Shown here piece after piece: positions 7,651 to 14,934 of a stretch of DNA of 27,051 nt (within the stretch, counting starts at the first letter, position 1; each line of letters begins with the position of its first letter). The notes below the pieces were generated by a model. The model was not told the DNA's origin. It was given only the letters and a program-made list of their open reading frames with translations, and did no database searches. The DNA comes from Coriobacteriales bacterium (GTDB lineage: Bacteria; Actinomycetota; Coriobacteriia; Coriobacteriales; UBA8131), in contig JAIRXA010000021.1 in the NCBI GenBank assembly GCA_031268525.1, forward strand, positions 1-27,051. The letters are read 5' to 3'. Made by a program: the position numbers and the translations under genes.

Positions 7651-9254
7651 TGTAAGATCATTTCTCGGATACTCTCTATCTCCTGTTTCGTTTTCAGTGA
7701 TTCCATATAACGTCGCTCAATATTATTCACCGCATACATCACTGTAGAGTGGTCTTTTCCACCAAAGGCACGACCGATCACCGGGAAAGAGTGCTGTGTC
7801 ATACTTCGTGCCAGATACATGGCGATCTGTCGCGGATAAGAGATATCTTGTGAGCGCTGGCTTCCGAGGATATCACTGTGTGAAATATGAAAATATTCCT
7901 CAATAGCCTTCTGGATGGTTGCAATATCAACCTGTTTGTTGGTAAGTTGAAAGTTCTTCCGTATCTGCTCTTCTGCCTCATCTACGCTCAGCCGCTCATA
8001 ACGATTTGGGCCGCTCAGTATCAGATAACCAACAAGATTGGCAATGATACCCTCAAGTTCACGGATGTTTGAGCTCGATACACCCACAAGCCAATCAATG
8101 ACGTCACGATGGAAAAGGTCGCGAATATCCGGCCTCTCCATATCTCGACAAAAGAAACTCAGACAATTCTCAAAGATTGCAAGTTTCATCTCAAAGGTAG
8201 CTGGTTGGATATCGATCGGCCCACCCTTGATGAAACGACTTCGATGACGCTCGTCGAGCTCGAGGTTATAGGGGTTACGATCAGCCGACAAAACAATCTG
8301 TTTATTCTGTTCGACCAGGATATTAAAGATATTATAAAGCTCATTGGTGACCGCAGGCTTGTTCTGGATATATTGGACATCGTCGATGATGATCATATCT
8401 ACCATACGATACTTCTGAATAAAATCTCTGCTGTATTGTTGGTTGTCCTTATATTTGAGCATCGTCATAAAGTCGTCGATGAAGTCCGAGGATCGTGTGT
8501 AAACAACCTTTATCTGTGGATGGTTTGCACGCACGTAATTTTCTATGGAAAGAAGAATATGGGTTTTCCCGAGGCCAGACTTTCCATAGATAAATAAAGG
8601 GTTATAGATATGGCGTCCCGGATTTTCTGCCACACCACGCGAAACCTCGTAGGCAAAACGATTGGACTCGCCAACAACAAGAGTTTCGAATGTTTTAAAT
8701 GAGTGTTCTCCAGAAACAGGTTCAGAGGAACCTATCGATTCCTTGTCTGAATGTGGCGAGCCGACAAAAAGGGATGTGGTTGGGGAGGACACAACAGAGG
8801 GAGAAGATTGCCCGGACTGAGTAAAGGAGGAAAACGAGGCAGACGGGATAGGAGGGGTAGAAGGGGTCGGCGGGGTAGAAGGGGTCGGCGGCTTGGTTTG
8901 CGCGGCCTGGCTGGCCTGTTTGACCTGCTCCCCATCACTCTCCCCATTCATGTCCGATTTTATTGATTCCGGCTCTGCCCCATGCTCCTCAACGTCCTCT
9001 GAGACAACAATTCGTAGGCTGTAGTCCTGCCCGGAAGCAAAGCGAATTGCCTGAATGACTTCAGCAAGGTAGTTGCGCTCAATGAAGCCTTTTACATATT
9101 CATTTGAGGTTGACATCACCATTTCGTCAGCGCCCAAAGCGCGCGGTATCAATTTTCCACACATTGCGAGCAGGGAAGGGCGGTCCTTCCCTTCCTGTTG
9201 TTCAAGCAGGGTAAGCGCAACATCCCACAGCTGCGCAGCTTCGTTTTGTGTCAC
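7647..9254 (-). CDS. dnaA: chromosomal replication initiator protein DnaA
   Basis: DnaA binds DnaA boxes and opens oriC. Domain I is at the N-terminus (TQNEAAQLWDVALTLLEQQ), followed by a long low-complexity linker rich in Pro, Ser and Thr (about residues 90-185). The AAA+ domain has Walker A GKSGLGKT (about 224-231) and Walker B IIIDD (about 288-292). The C-terminal DNA-binding domain carries the DnaA signature, including GGKDHSTV. GTG at 9254 is preferred: GGTGGGAG lies upstream, giving 535 aa, whereas TTG at 9278 has no ribosome site. It sits 39 bp after the GHKL-wHTH gene, probably in one transcript. Codons for the linker contain an 18-bp tandem repeat. Confidence 0.97.
   Translation of the reverse strand: MTQNEAAQLWDVALTLLEQQEGKDRPSLLAMCGKLIPRALGADEMVMSTSNEYVKGFIERNYLAEVIQAIRFASGQDYSLRIVVSEDVEEHGAEPESIKSDMNGESDGEQVKQASQAAQTKPPTPSTPPTPSTPPIPSASFSSFTQSGQSSPSVVSSPTTSLFVGSPHSDKESIGSSEPVSGEHSFKTFETLVVGESNRFAYEVSRGVAENPGRHIYNPLFIYGKSGLGKTHILLSIENYVRANHPQIKVVYTRSSDFIDDFMTMLKYKDNQQYSRDFIQKYRMVDMIIIDDVQYIQNKPAVTNELYNIFNILVEQNKQIVLSADRNPYNLELDERHRSRFIKGGPIDIQPATFEMKLAIFENCLSFFCRDMERPDIRDLFHRDVIDWLVGVSSSNIRELEGIIANLVGYLILSGPNRYERLSVDEAEEQIRKNFQLTNKQVDIATIQKAIEEYFHISHSDILGSQRSQDISYPRQIAMYLARSMTQHSFPVIGRAFGGKDHSTVMYAVNNIERRYMESLKTKQEIESIREMILQ
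8854..8889. repeat. 18-bp tandem repeat in the dnaA linker region
   Basis: GGGGTAGAAGGGGTCGGC occurs twice in direct succession (8854-8871 and 8872-8889). It codes for a repeated Pro-Thr-Pro-Ser linker unit in DnaA domain II. Copy-number change by slippage would keep the frame, since the unit is six codons. Confidence 0.8.
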
Positions 9255-9293
9255 AAGCGTACTCCCACCTACTCGCAATCGGTACCTGTCCCT

Positions 9294-10151
9294 TTATTGC
9301 CAGAGCCCCGCCTCTTGCAGGCAGTGGAGTCCGGCATTTGAGAGAATCCGCTTCCGATGCGCGACAGGTTCAAGGAAACCGCGTTGTTCGAGAGTTTTTA
9401 AAAGGCGCGAGATGGTCGGCATACTCAAGTCAAGACGGTCTACGAGATCGCTGGGGCCAATCGCGCCGAGTTCTGCCGTAAGGAGCAAAGCCTGAATCTC
9501 GCGGTCGCTTAAAACGAAGGCTTGTGGCGCATCCCTCTTCGTTGCTGGCCGCGCGCCATCATGAGGGTGGCCCTTTTTGCCAGGAAGGTTGCTTTCATGA
9601 AGATTGTCGCTGTGTGGGAGAGCGTTTGGTTTTGCACTCTCCAAAGCTATTCTGGAAGGGCTCGCCTTTACAGAAAGGTCGACTGGCGGCCTTTCTGTCT
9701 CTATTGACAAGGTAACCACGGTGCCCTCCAGGGCGTTGTCTGTGATGGTCAGGTGGCCCCGGGAAAATTGTAGATATTCTTTAACGACCGGAAAACCCGA
9801 ACCAACCCCTTTGATGAAACGCTTCATTTCGGCAGTTGCCGAAGTGACGCCCGGTTGCTGTACAAGGTGCTTCTTCTCTATACCTGGACCCTGATCAGAA
9901 AAGCTGATGGTATTGCCCCGGTCGAGCAGGGAAACGGTACATTCCTTAAAAGAAGCATGAATGAAGTTCTCCGCGATCTCTCGAATGACCGTGTATGGAA
10001 GGCTTCCGCCCAACGCGCGGGCTTCAGAATAGGTCGTTGAGGCGATGGATTCGATGAAATCCAGAACCGGCGCAGGCCCGACCTCAATGACTCGTGGGGA
10101 GGAAAGCAGGTCGTCATAGATGGCTATACGTGCGTGCGTGCTAACGTCCAT
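9294..10151 (-). CDS. GHKL ATPase fused to a winged-helix DNA-binding domain
   Basis: This is a 285-aa protein with no membrane segment. Residues ~20-155 form a GHKL (histidine-kinase/anti-sigma-like) ATPase: N-box IREIAENFIHA (Glu61-Asn62), G1 box DQGPG (86-90) and G2 box GVGSG (115-119). No phosphoacceptor histidine domain is seen. After a charged linker (~160-210), residues ~215-283 read as a MarR-like winged helix (SPTISRLLKTLEQRGFLEP-type: LSMPTISRLLKTLEQRGFL). ATG at 10151 has GGGAGG in front. The gene opens the dnaA operon next to oriC, so it may be an ATP-responsive regulator of dnaA or of the origin. That role is inference; an anti-sigma-like or two-domain repressor is equally possible. 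Confidence 0.85.
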   Translation of the reverse strand: MDVSTHARIAIYDDLLSSPRVIEVGPAPVLDFIESIASTTYSEARALGGSLPYTVIREIAENFIHASFKECTVSLLDRGNTISFSDQGPGIEKKHLVQQPGVTSATAEMKRFIKGVGSGFPVVKEYLQFSRGHLTITDNALEGTVVTLSIETERPPVDLSVKASPSRIALESAKPNALPHSDNLHESNLPGKKGHPHDGARPATKRDAPQAFVLSDREIQALLLTAELGAIGPSDLVDRLDLSMPTISRLLKTLEQRGFLEPVAHRKRILSNAGLHCLQEAGLWQ

Positions 10152-10173
10152 GCCCTCCCTTTTCCTTTCCTTC

Positions 10174-10433
10174 GTTTCAGTGTTTCAGTGAAACATTCCT
10201 TGAAATAATGCGAAATCCCAAAGATTTCCCCAAAATTGAAGCGATTTCATCCCTGTTTCAAACGTAAAGCGCTCTCATTTCAGCAGAACAGAACCGTAGC
10301 TATGATTCCTCGCCAGGTCCATGAAAATAAGATACACCACTTTAACAGGTAGTTTCAATTCGAAAAAGACATTTCATATTGCTTGTGGAAAACTTATGAA
10401 ATATGTGAACTAAATGAAACGACAACATGAAAC
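10174..10433. promoter_or_regulatory. dense cluster of TTTCA/TGAAA motifs upstream of the dnaA operon
   Basis: Thirteen copies of TTTCA or TGAAA fall in 260 bp: starts (six-base windows) at 10174, 10182, 10189, 10201, 10244, 10255, 10277, 10322, 10352, 10371, 10397, 10415 and 10428. Seven are GTTTCA/TGAAAC. Some form dyads: 10182-10194 (6-1-6), GAAATC/GATTTC at 10212-10228, and ATTTCATA/TATGAAAT at 10371-10402 around the first DnaA box. Chance would give about one or two. They overlap the likely promoter region of the GHKL-dnaA operon, so they look like operators or origin-binding iterons. The binding protein is unknown. Confidence 0.6.
10181..10195. promoter_or_regulatory. parS-like palindrome with one central base missing
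   Basis: TGTTTCAGTGAAACA is the 16-bp parS consensus with the central CG reduced to G. Both half-sites are perfect, but the spacing is one base shorter. It lies in the leader of the GHKL-dnaA operon at the edge of oriC. It could be a decayed parS or a site for another protein using TTTCA half-sites. Confidence 0.5.
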
Positions 10434-10767
10434 ACACAGAAAAGTCTGTGGAAAAATCGATACCCCATGTGGATGAGGTGTCTTTTTGCAGGCTCGCCCA
10501 CCAAAGAAACAGATAAATCATCGCGTGTTCGGAAAGAAGATTCTCTTTTCAATGAGCAAATACAAAATAGCTGATAAAGCGCGCTATTTTGCTGTCGCAA
10601 AAGATTGCTTTCAGTTACGATACCGGGTTTGAGGAGGATGTCAAGCTGTCCAAAAACAGGCATTTGGTGAGTTTTCCACAGAGATACTCCCGCTACAACC
10701 GTGTTTTCAACATTTTCCACAGGCCGTAAAAGCCTTGGAACTTTTATGAAGATTTTATGAAGATTTT
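10384..10767. other. oriC: chromosomal replication origin (oriC) core
   Basis: Four perfect DnaA boxes TTTTCCACA are present: 10384-10392 and 10447-10455 on the minus strand, 10672-10680 and 10713-10721 on the plus strand. A fifth with one mismatch lies at 10468-10476 (minus). The outer pairs face each other across a box-free segment of about 195 bp. Next to the last box is an AT-rich 11-bp direct repeat (10746-10767), a likely unwinding element. The tract lies between the dnaA operon and rpmH, and genes on both sides point away from it. No credible gene is seen in 10152-10953. Confidence 0.88.
10746..10767. repeat. 11-bp direct repeat, candidate DNA-unwinding element
   Basis: ATGAAGATTTT occurs twice in tandem (10746-10756, 10757-10767) within an AT-rich stretch. 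It starts 24 bp after the DnaA box at 10713-10721; a GC-richer segment lies between. This box/GC-cluster/AT-repeat order suits a bacterial unwinding region. Function is inferred. Confidence 0.55.
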
Positions 10768-10785
10768 TCATTTTCTACCGAGAAA

Positions 10786-10821
10786 AGAGAAACGAAGAGA
10801 GAAACGAAGAGAGAAACGAAC
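10786..10821. repeat. 12-bp tandem repeat (three units) beside oriC
   Basis: AGAGAAACGAAG is repeated three times (10786-10797, 10798-10809, 10810-10821; the last base of unit 3 differs). It lies between the AT-rich element and the rpmH promoter. It may be an iteron-like site or a spacer; no known protein target is recognised. Confidence 0.75.
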
Positions 10822-10851
10822 GGGACGAGGCCTTCGCGGCGGTCGGCCGGT

Positions 10852-10881
10852 TTGACACCACAAGGCCCAAAACAGTACAAT
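10852..10881 (+). promoter_or_regulatory. rpmH promoter
   Basis: A perfect -35 hexamer TTGACA (10852-10857) and a -10 TACAAT (10876-10881) are spaced by 18 bp. It lies about 70 bp before the rpmH start and would drive the rpmH-rnpA-yidD-yidC-khpB-rsmG series. Confidence 0.7.
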
Positions 10882-10953
10882 TCTACCCTTGTGCCCTGAG
10901 GGACAGAAAGACTTCCCCTTATGGCGATTAAACTTACGGAGGATTGAATCATC

Positions 10954-11088
10954 ATGAAGCGCACCTACCAACCGAACAAGCGCAAGCGTGCCAAGTGTCA
11001 TGGTTTCCGTTCGCGCATGGCAACCAAGGGCGGTCGTGCCGTTCTTGCATCGCGCCGAGCCAAGGGCCGCAAGCGGCTCTGTGTCTGA
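10954..11088 (+). CDS. rpmH: 50S ribosomal protein L34
   Basis: This 44-aa very basic protein begins MKRTYQPNKRKRAKCHGF and continues with RMATKGGRAVLASRRAKGR, the standard L34 sequence. L34 is a component of the large ribosomal subunit. GGAGG at 10938-10942 serves as ribosome site, with a rather long 11-base spacer. It heads the conserved rpmH-rnpA-yidD-yidC-jag series beside oriC. Confidence 0.97.
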   Translation: MKRTYQPNKRKRAKCHGFRSRMATKGGRAVLASRRAKGRKRLCV

Positions 11089-11126
11089 GAAAGGCAGCGA
11101 GACGAGTATTACGAGTATTCAGTGTC

Positions 11127-11462
11127 GTGAAGGAGACCATCAGATCTTCGGACGAGATTTCCGCCCTGTTCAAGACAGCTCGGCGGCAAGCGACCGCGAA
11201 CATGCTTGTTCTCATAGCTCCACACCAAAAAGGACGCGACCAGAAGGGTCGCGTTGCTTTTATTGCGGGGAAGCGGATTGGTAACGCGCCCCTGCGCAGT
11301 CGGGCAAAGCGCGTGATGAGAGAGGCGGCTCGTCAGGTAGGTCTTCCCTGTAAGGGGTTTGACCTTGCGCTGGTTGCGCGCGACGCCACAGCGGCACAGA
11401 ATTCAAGCGAGCTTGCTCGTGAGCTCGCATTGACGATGAGACGATGGGAGGCAGATCTGTAG
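11127..11462 (+). CDS. rnpA: ribonuclease P protein component
   Basis: RnpA is the protein subunit of RNase P, which removes tRNA 5' leaders. From GTG at 11127 the protein is 111 aa and begins (M)KETIRSSDEISALFKTARR, which matches the usual RnpA start. The conserved basic helix is present as KRIGNAPLRSRAKRVMREAAR; the usual RNR triplet reads RSR here. An in-frame extension back to 10944 would overlap rpmH and is not RnpA-like. No clear Shine-Dalgarno is seen before 11127, so coupling to rpmH is possible. The yidD start follows one base after the stop. Confidence 0.92.
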   Translation: MKETIRSSDEISALFKTARRQATANMLVLIAPHQKGRDQKGRVAFIAGKRIGNAPLRSRAKRVMREAARQVGLPCKGFDLALVARDATAAQNSSELARELALTMRRWEADL

Positions 11463-11463
11463 A

Positions 11464-11706
11464 ATGCGGAGAGTGCTCGTTTTCATACGTAAAATCCCCA
11501 CGTATCTGGCGATGTTTTGCATTACTCTTTACAGACGAGCCATTTCGCCCCTGTTGCCACCATCTTGTAGGTATGTTCCGACGTGTTCGGAATATGCATT
11601 GATAGCTTTTCAGCGGTATGGCTTTTTTAAAGGGTTCTGGCTCAGCCTGAAAAGAATCGGGCGCTGCCACCCCTGGCACCCGGGAGGGTATGATCCCGTA
11701 CCGTAG
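11464..11706 (+). CDS. yidD: membrane protein insertion efficiency factor YidD
   Basis: This 80-aa protein has the YidD hallmarks: LYRRAISPLLPPSCRYVPTC, SEYALIAFQRYG and the C-terminal GRCHPWHPGGYDPVP. YidD is a small membrane-associated protein that aids YidC-dependent insertion. It starts one base after the rnpA stop; GGGAGG inside the rnpA end is its likely ribosome site. It lies between rnpA and yidC as in most bacteria. Confidence 0.96.
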   Translation: MRRVLVFIRKIPTYLAMFCITLYRRAISPLLPPSCRYVPTCSEYALIAFQRYGFFKGFWLSLKRIGRCHPWHPGGYDPVP

Positions 11707-11726
11707 AAAGACGACAGGAGGCCCCC

Positions 11727-12488
11727 GTGTGGGATTGGTTTAAAAATCTGATATTTTCGGTCATAGAATGGTTCTATGGCTTTACGGGAGATTGGGGCAT
11801 GGCGATCATTCTGATCACCATACTTTTCCGTATGCTTATCTACCCCATCACCAGAAAGCAATTTCAATCCAGCTATAAGATGCAGAAGATGCAGCCTCGG
11901 ATCAAGGAAATCAACGAGAAGTACGCCGATGACCCACAGCGCAAGCAGGAAGAGACCATGAAGGTCTACCAGGAGGCGAAGTTCAATCCGCTCTCTGGAT
12001 GTTTGCCCATGCTTCTACAAATGCCTATTTTTATAGCACTTTATCAGGTTCTCCTGTCGCTCCCGGAGCGTGTGGGCGAAGGAGCCTCGATCACTTTTTA
12101 TGGCCTTATTCCCAACTTGACTGTTGGACCTCGTGATATCTTTGCCTTTACACCAGAAGGGATCATCACCTGTCTGCCCTATCTGATTCTGGTGGCACTG
12201 TTTGGCGTCTCAATGTTGATACCGGTGTTGATCAATAAAACCAGAGAACGCCAGCAGTTGATCATGACCGCCGTCATGACGGTGATGATGTTATGGTTTG
12301 GCTGGATGGCCCCAGCAGGCGTGCTTTTATATTGGGATGCCTCCTCTTTGCTGGGGGCGGCGCAGCAGCTGCTCTCACGCAAGCTGCTTGAACGCAAAGA
12401 TGAGCAGGTTGAGGCACTTGAGATCAAGCCGGTGAAGGTCGAAGTTGACCGTAAAGAGCGTAAGAATCGGCCGAAGAAAACAAAGTAA
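11727..12488 (+). CDS. yidC: membrane protein insertase YidC (Oxa1 family)
   Basis: YidC inserts and folds inner-membrane proteins, alone or with SecYEG. The 253-aa protein is of the short Gram-positive type without the large periplasmic domain. Visible are a first hydrophobic segment (about 23-40), the cytoplasmic charged hairpin (KMQKMQPRIKEINEKY), FNPLSGCLPMLLQMPIF, and later helices around 150-165 and 180-215, ending in a basic tail (KERKNRPKKTK). Unlike many Gram-positive YidC/SpoIIIJ proteins, no lipobox is seen. GTG at 11727 has ACAGGAGG upstream. Confidence 0.96.
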   Translation: MWDWFKNLIFSVIEWFYGFTGDWGMAIILITILFRMLIYPITRKQFQSSYKMQKMQPRIKEINEKYADDPQRKQEETMKVYQEAKFNPLSGCLPMLLQMPIFIALYQVLLSLPERVGEGASITFYGLIPNLTVGPRDIFAFTPEGIITCLPYLILVALFGVSMLIPVLINKTRERQQLIMTAVMTVMMLWFGWMAPAGVLLYWDASSLLGAAQQLLSRKLLERKDEQVEALEIKPVKVEVDRKERKNRPKKTK

Positions 12489-12521
12489 ATAACCATGAGG
12501 AATGTGTGAACGGAGAGCGTC

Positions 12522-13151
12522 ATGCCTGAAGAACCTGAGGATATGTTTGAGGCCGAAGAGGAATCCTTCGAGGACGAGAATGCCGAAGCGATCGAAGACG
12601 ATTCTGAGGCGTCGCCCAGCGACAGCGCGCCCGCTGGCAAAGAAAAGAGAGATCGCGACTATAACATCAAGGAAGTTTTTTTGTCCGACGAGGAACTGGA
12701 TGTGATAGCCGACGCCTCCATCGAAACCATCAATACCCTGTTGCCTTGGTTTGGGGTGCAGAATGTAACGATTGAGGAGTATGAGGGCGACGAGGGCGAG
12801 CTTATCTTCGATATTGTCGGCGAGAACCTTGCGATCCTTATCGGGCGGCACGGCAGAACACTCGATGCCTTCCAGTTTGTGGTTTCTTCTATTGTTACGA
12901 AAAAAATAGGTTTTCGGCATCCCGTTATTGTGGATGTTGAAGGGTATAAGCATCGCTGCCGTCAGAAGCTCATCACCATTGCAAAATCCTCTGCAGCGCG
13001 GGCTATCCGTCAGAAGCGTGAGGTGCGCCTCCGTCCGATGACGCCCTACGAGCGGCGCATTATTCACATTACTCTCCGTGATGATCCTCGGATCTCGACG
13101 GGCTCTGAAGGTGTGGAGCCGAACCGCCTCGTTATCATCACCCCAAATTGA
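12522..13151 (+). CDS. khpB: RNA-binding protein KhpB/Jag (KH and R3H domains)
   Basis: This 209-aa protein has a very acidic N-terminus (about 1-40), then a KH domain with the GRHG loop (108-111) and a C-terminal R3H domain (LRPMTPYERRIIH, about 170-182). KhpB pairs with KhpA to bind RNA and affects cell envelope growth in other Gram-positives. The usual Jag_N module is not evident; the acidic segment occupies its place. ATG at 12522 is preceded by GGAGAG. It follows yidC by 33 bp, the conserved arrangement. Confidence 0.92.
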   Translation: MPEEPEDMFEAEEESFEDENAEAIEDDSEASPSDSAPAGKEKRDRDYNIKEVFLSDEELDVIADASIETINTLLPWFGVQNVTIEEYEGDEGELIFDIVGENLAILIGRHGRTLDAFQFVVSSIVTKKIGFRHPVIVDVEGYKHRCRQKLITIAKSSAARAIRQKREVRLRPMTPYERRIIHITLRDDPRISTGSEGVEPNRLVIITPN

Positions 13152-13201
13152 TTCTGCCAGAAAGCAACGCGTCACAAAGAATTGTCCAGACGGACGGGCC
13201 G

Positions 13202-13876
13202 ATGCTCGCCCGTCTTTCTTCTGAAACACAAACCCTGCTTAAAAAGCATCTCCAACATATCCTCGAAGCCAACAAGAAGATAAATCTTACTCGAATCACC
13301 CTGTGGGATAAAGCCCTTTTACTCCATGTAGAAGATTCGCTTGCGGGGCTGGGAGAACTGGCGCAGGCCCCTAAAGGACGGTTTGCCGATCTCGGCAGCG
13401 GTGGAGGTTTTCCGGGCATTCCTCTGGCTCTTGCCGGCGAGCGTGAGGCCGTGCTCATTGAATCTGTCCAAAAGAAGGCACGCATACTCGAAGAGTCCGT
13501 GAGCTTACTTGGCGTGGGTGAACAGATAGTTGTTGCCGCAATGCGTTCTGAAGAATTGGCCCAGAAGCAAGGCGCACGTTTTGCCGCAGTAACGGCTCGT
13601 GCCGTTACTGCCTTGCCTATACTGATGGAGCTTGCACAGCCTCTGCTGGTTTTTGGCGGTAGACTCATTGCGTATAAGTCTATTACAGATGGAATCGAGA
13701 TAGAGAAGGCTCGCTCCATCGAAACTCTCCTTGGAATGCGGATCATTGCCATTCGAGAGCTTCTACTTTCTGACGGCAAGACACAACGCGCCATTATCAG
13801 CGTTGAAAAGACAGGCGAATCGCAGATATTCCTCCCACGACGCCCCGGCATTGCACAAAAACACCCCTTGGTCTGA
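13202..13876 (+). CDS. rsmG: 16S rRNA (guanine-N7)-methyltransferase RsmG
   Basis: RsmG (GidB) methylates G527 of 16S rRNA using SAM. The SAM site FADLGSGGGFPGIPLA, the upstream NKKINLTRI and HVEDSL segments and a length of 224 aa fit the family. ATG at 13202 is chosen because the next residues (MLARLSSET) fit family N-termini. A TTG at 13148, overlapping the jag stop, would give 242 aa without a ribosome site. The start is therefore uncertain. The gene precedes parA/parB as in many Gram-positives. Confidence 0.93.
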   Translation: MLARLSSETQTLLKKHLQHILEANKKINLTRITLWDKALLLHVEDSLAGLGELAQAPKGRFADLGSGGGFPGIPLALAGEREAVLIESVQKKARILEESVSLLGVGEQIVVAAMRSEELAQKQGARFAAVTARAVTALPILMELAQPLLVFGGRLIAYKSITDGIEIEKARSIETLLGMRIIAIRELLLSDGKTQRAIISVEKTGESQIFLPRRPGIAQKHPLV

Positions 13877-13882
13877 ATAAGA

Positions 13883-13894
13883 TTTCACGTGAAA
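13883..13894. promoter_or_regulatory. parS: parS site 1 (ParB-binding)
   Basis: TTTCACGTGAAA is the 12-bp core of the ParB site TGTTTCACGTGAAACA; the next outer bases differ on the left (AT for GT). It lies 7 bp after rsmG. The 20 bases at 13882-13901 are identical to those at 14059-14078, the second site. Confidence 0.9.
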
Positions 13895-13918
13895 ACTTCT
13901 TAAAGGCGGCACCCAAAT

Positions 13919-14015
13919 TAGTCCGCCCGCGTAGGTAGAGAGGATTTTCGTGCTCAGGCGGGCGGTCAGAGCCCGCCCCTACAAAGGACACTGGGTGGTC
14001 AGAGCCCGCCCCTAC
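13919..14015. repeat. GC-rich palindromic repeat, locus 1 (between the parS sites)
   Basis: One full element (13919-13982) plus a partial copy. GGTCAGAGCCCGCCCCTAC occurs at 13964-13982 and 13997-14015, 33 bp apart. The full element contains GAGGATTTTCGTGCTCAGG as a loop between arms of the GTAGGGGCGGGC/CCGCCCGC type, the inverse of the copy at 18381-18464. The rsmG-parA gap (272 bp) otherwise holds only the two parS sites and no gene. Confidence 0.8.
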
Positions 14016-14059
14016 AGACGAACGCACGATTACCATGCCCGCTCCTTATCTGATGAAAA

Positions 14060-14071
14060 TTTCACGTGAAA
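14060..14071. promoter_or_regulatory. parS: parS site 2 (ParB-binding)
   Basis: A second TTTCACGTGAAA core, 78 bp before the parA start and 177 bp from site 1, in the same orientation of flanking bases. Close paired parS sites next to parAB are typical of chromosomal segregation loci. Confidence 0.9.
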
Positions 14072-14148
14072 ACTTCTTGCTCCAATAGCACAGAAACGAA
14101 GTTCCGTCTATACTATCTAGCATACGTCAAGACAGTTGGACATTTGAG

Positions 14149-14934
14149 GTGATCACAACGAAGAAGAGGAAACACAGCCCGATTACCCTGGCGATTATCA
14201 ATCAGAAAGGCGGCGTCGGGAAATCAACAACAGCTGTCAATCTGGCGGCGGCGCTCGGCGAGCAGGGCCAACAGGTCCTACTGGTAGATCTGGACCCACA
14301 GGGAAATGCAACCAGCGGCTTGGGTATTGAGAAAGTCGCCGGTATGCAAAGCATCTACGACGGCATTATTGGCGAGGTTCCTCTCGAAAACTTTCTGCTT
14401 ACTACGCGCCTGCTGAATGTTTCTATCATACCGGCAACCGAGGATCTTGCGGGAGCGGAGCAAGAACTGGTAAGTCTTCTCGCGAGAGAAAACCGTCTCG
14501 CGGACCTTCTCGGGCAAGTGAAAGAAAAGTATGACTTCATTCTTATCGACTGCCCTCCCTCCCTTGGACTGCTTTCCATTAACGCAATGGTTGCGGCGGA
14601 TTCTCTGCTTATTCCCATCCAATGTGAATACTATGCACTGGAAGGCGTGACAAAACTTCTTCATACAAAAGATCTTGTCAGCAGACTGAATAAAGAGCTG
14701 ACAATCTATGGTGTTTTGTTGACGATGTATGACGGGCGGACGAGCCTTGCCAGGCAGGTTGTCAGCGATGTGCAGGAATATTTTGGCGACCTGACCTTTA
14801 AGGCCCTGATTCCGCGTTCGGTAAAACTTGCCGAAGCACCGAGTTATGGAAAATCGATCCTCGAGTATGCGCCCTCCAGTAAAGCCGCAGAATCCTACCG
14901 CGAATGCGCAAAGGAAGTGATCAGGCGTGCCTGA
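14149..14934 (+). CDS. parA: chromosome partitioning ATPase ParA (Soj)
   Basis: ParA is a DNA-bound Walker-type ATPase that moves ParB-parS complexes. The deviant Walker A is KGGVGKST (about residues 20-27), followed by LLVDLDPQGNATSG, then DFILIDCPPSLG (Walker B) and a C-terminal basic region. Length is 261 aa, typical of Soj. GTG at 14149 is the only suitable start; the ribosome site is weak. The N-terminus carries a short basic run (KKRKH). It overlaps parB by 8 bp, so the two are coupled. Confidence 0.96.
   Translation: MITTKKRKHSPITLAIINQKGGVGKSTTAVNLAAALGEQGQQVLLVDLDPQGNATSGLGIEKVAGMQSIYDGIIGEVPLENFLLTTRLLNVSIIPATEDLAGAEQELVSLLARENRLADLLGQVKEKYDFILIDCPPSLGLLSINAMVAADSLLIPIQCEYYALEGVTKLLHTKDLVSRLNKELTIYGVLLTMYDGRTSLARQVVSDVQEYFGDLTFKALIPRSVKLAEAPSYGKSILEYAPSSKAAESYRECAKEVIRRA

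Noticed and set aside
10394..10771. 125-codon minus-strand frame within oriC
   Set aside because: It runs through DnaA boxes and the AT-rich repeat and has no protein-like domain; the tract is better explained as the origin.
10944..11126. N-terminal extension of rnpA
   Set aside because: It overlaps rpmH almost fully and does not look like RnpA; GTG at 11127 gives the family-type start.
12375..13229. 284-codon minus-strand frame opposite yidC/khpB
   Set aside because: Antisense to two well-identified genes; no recognisable domain.
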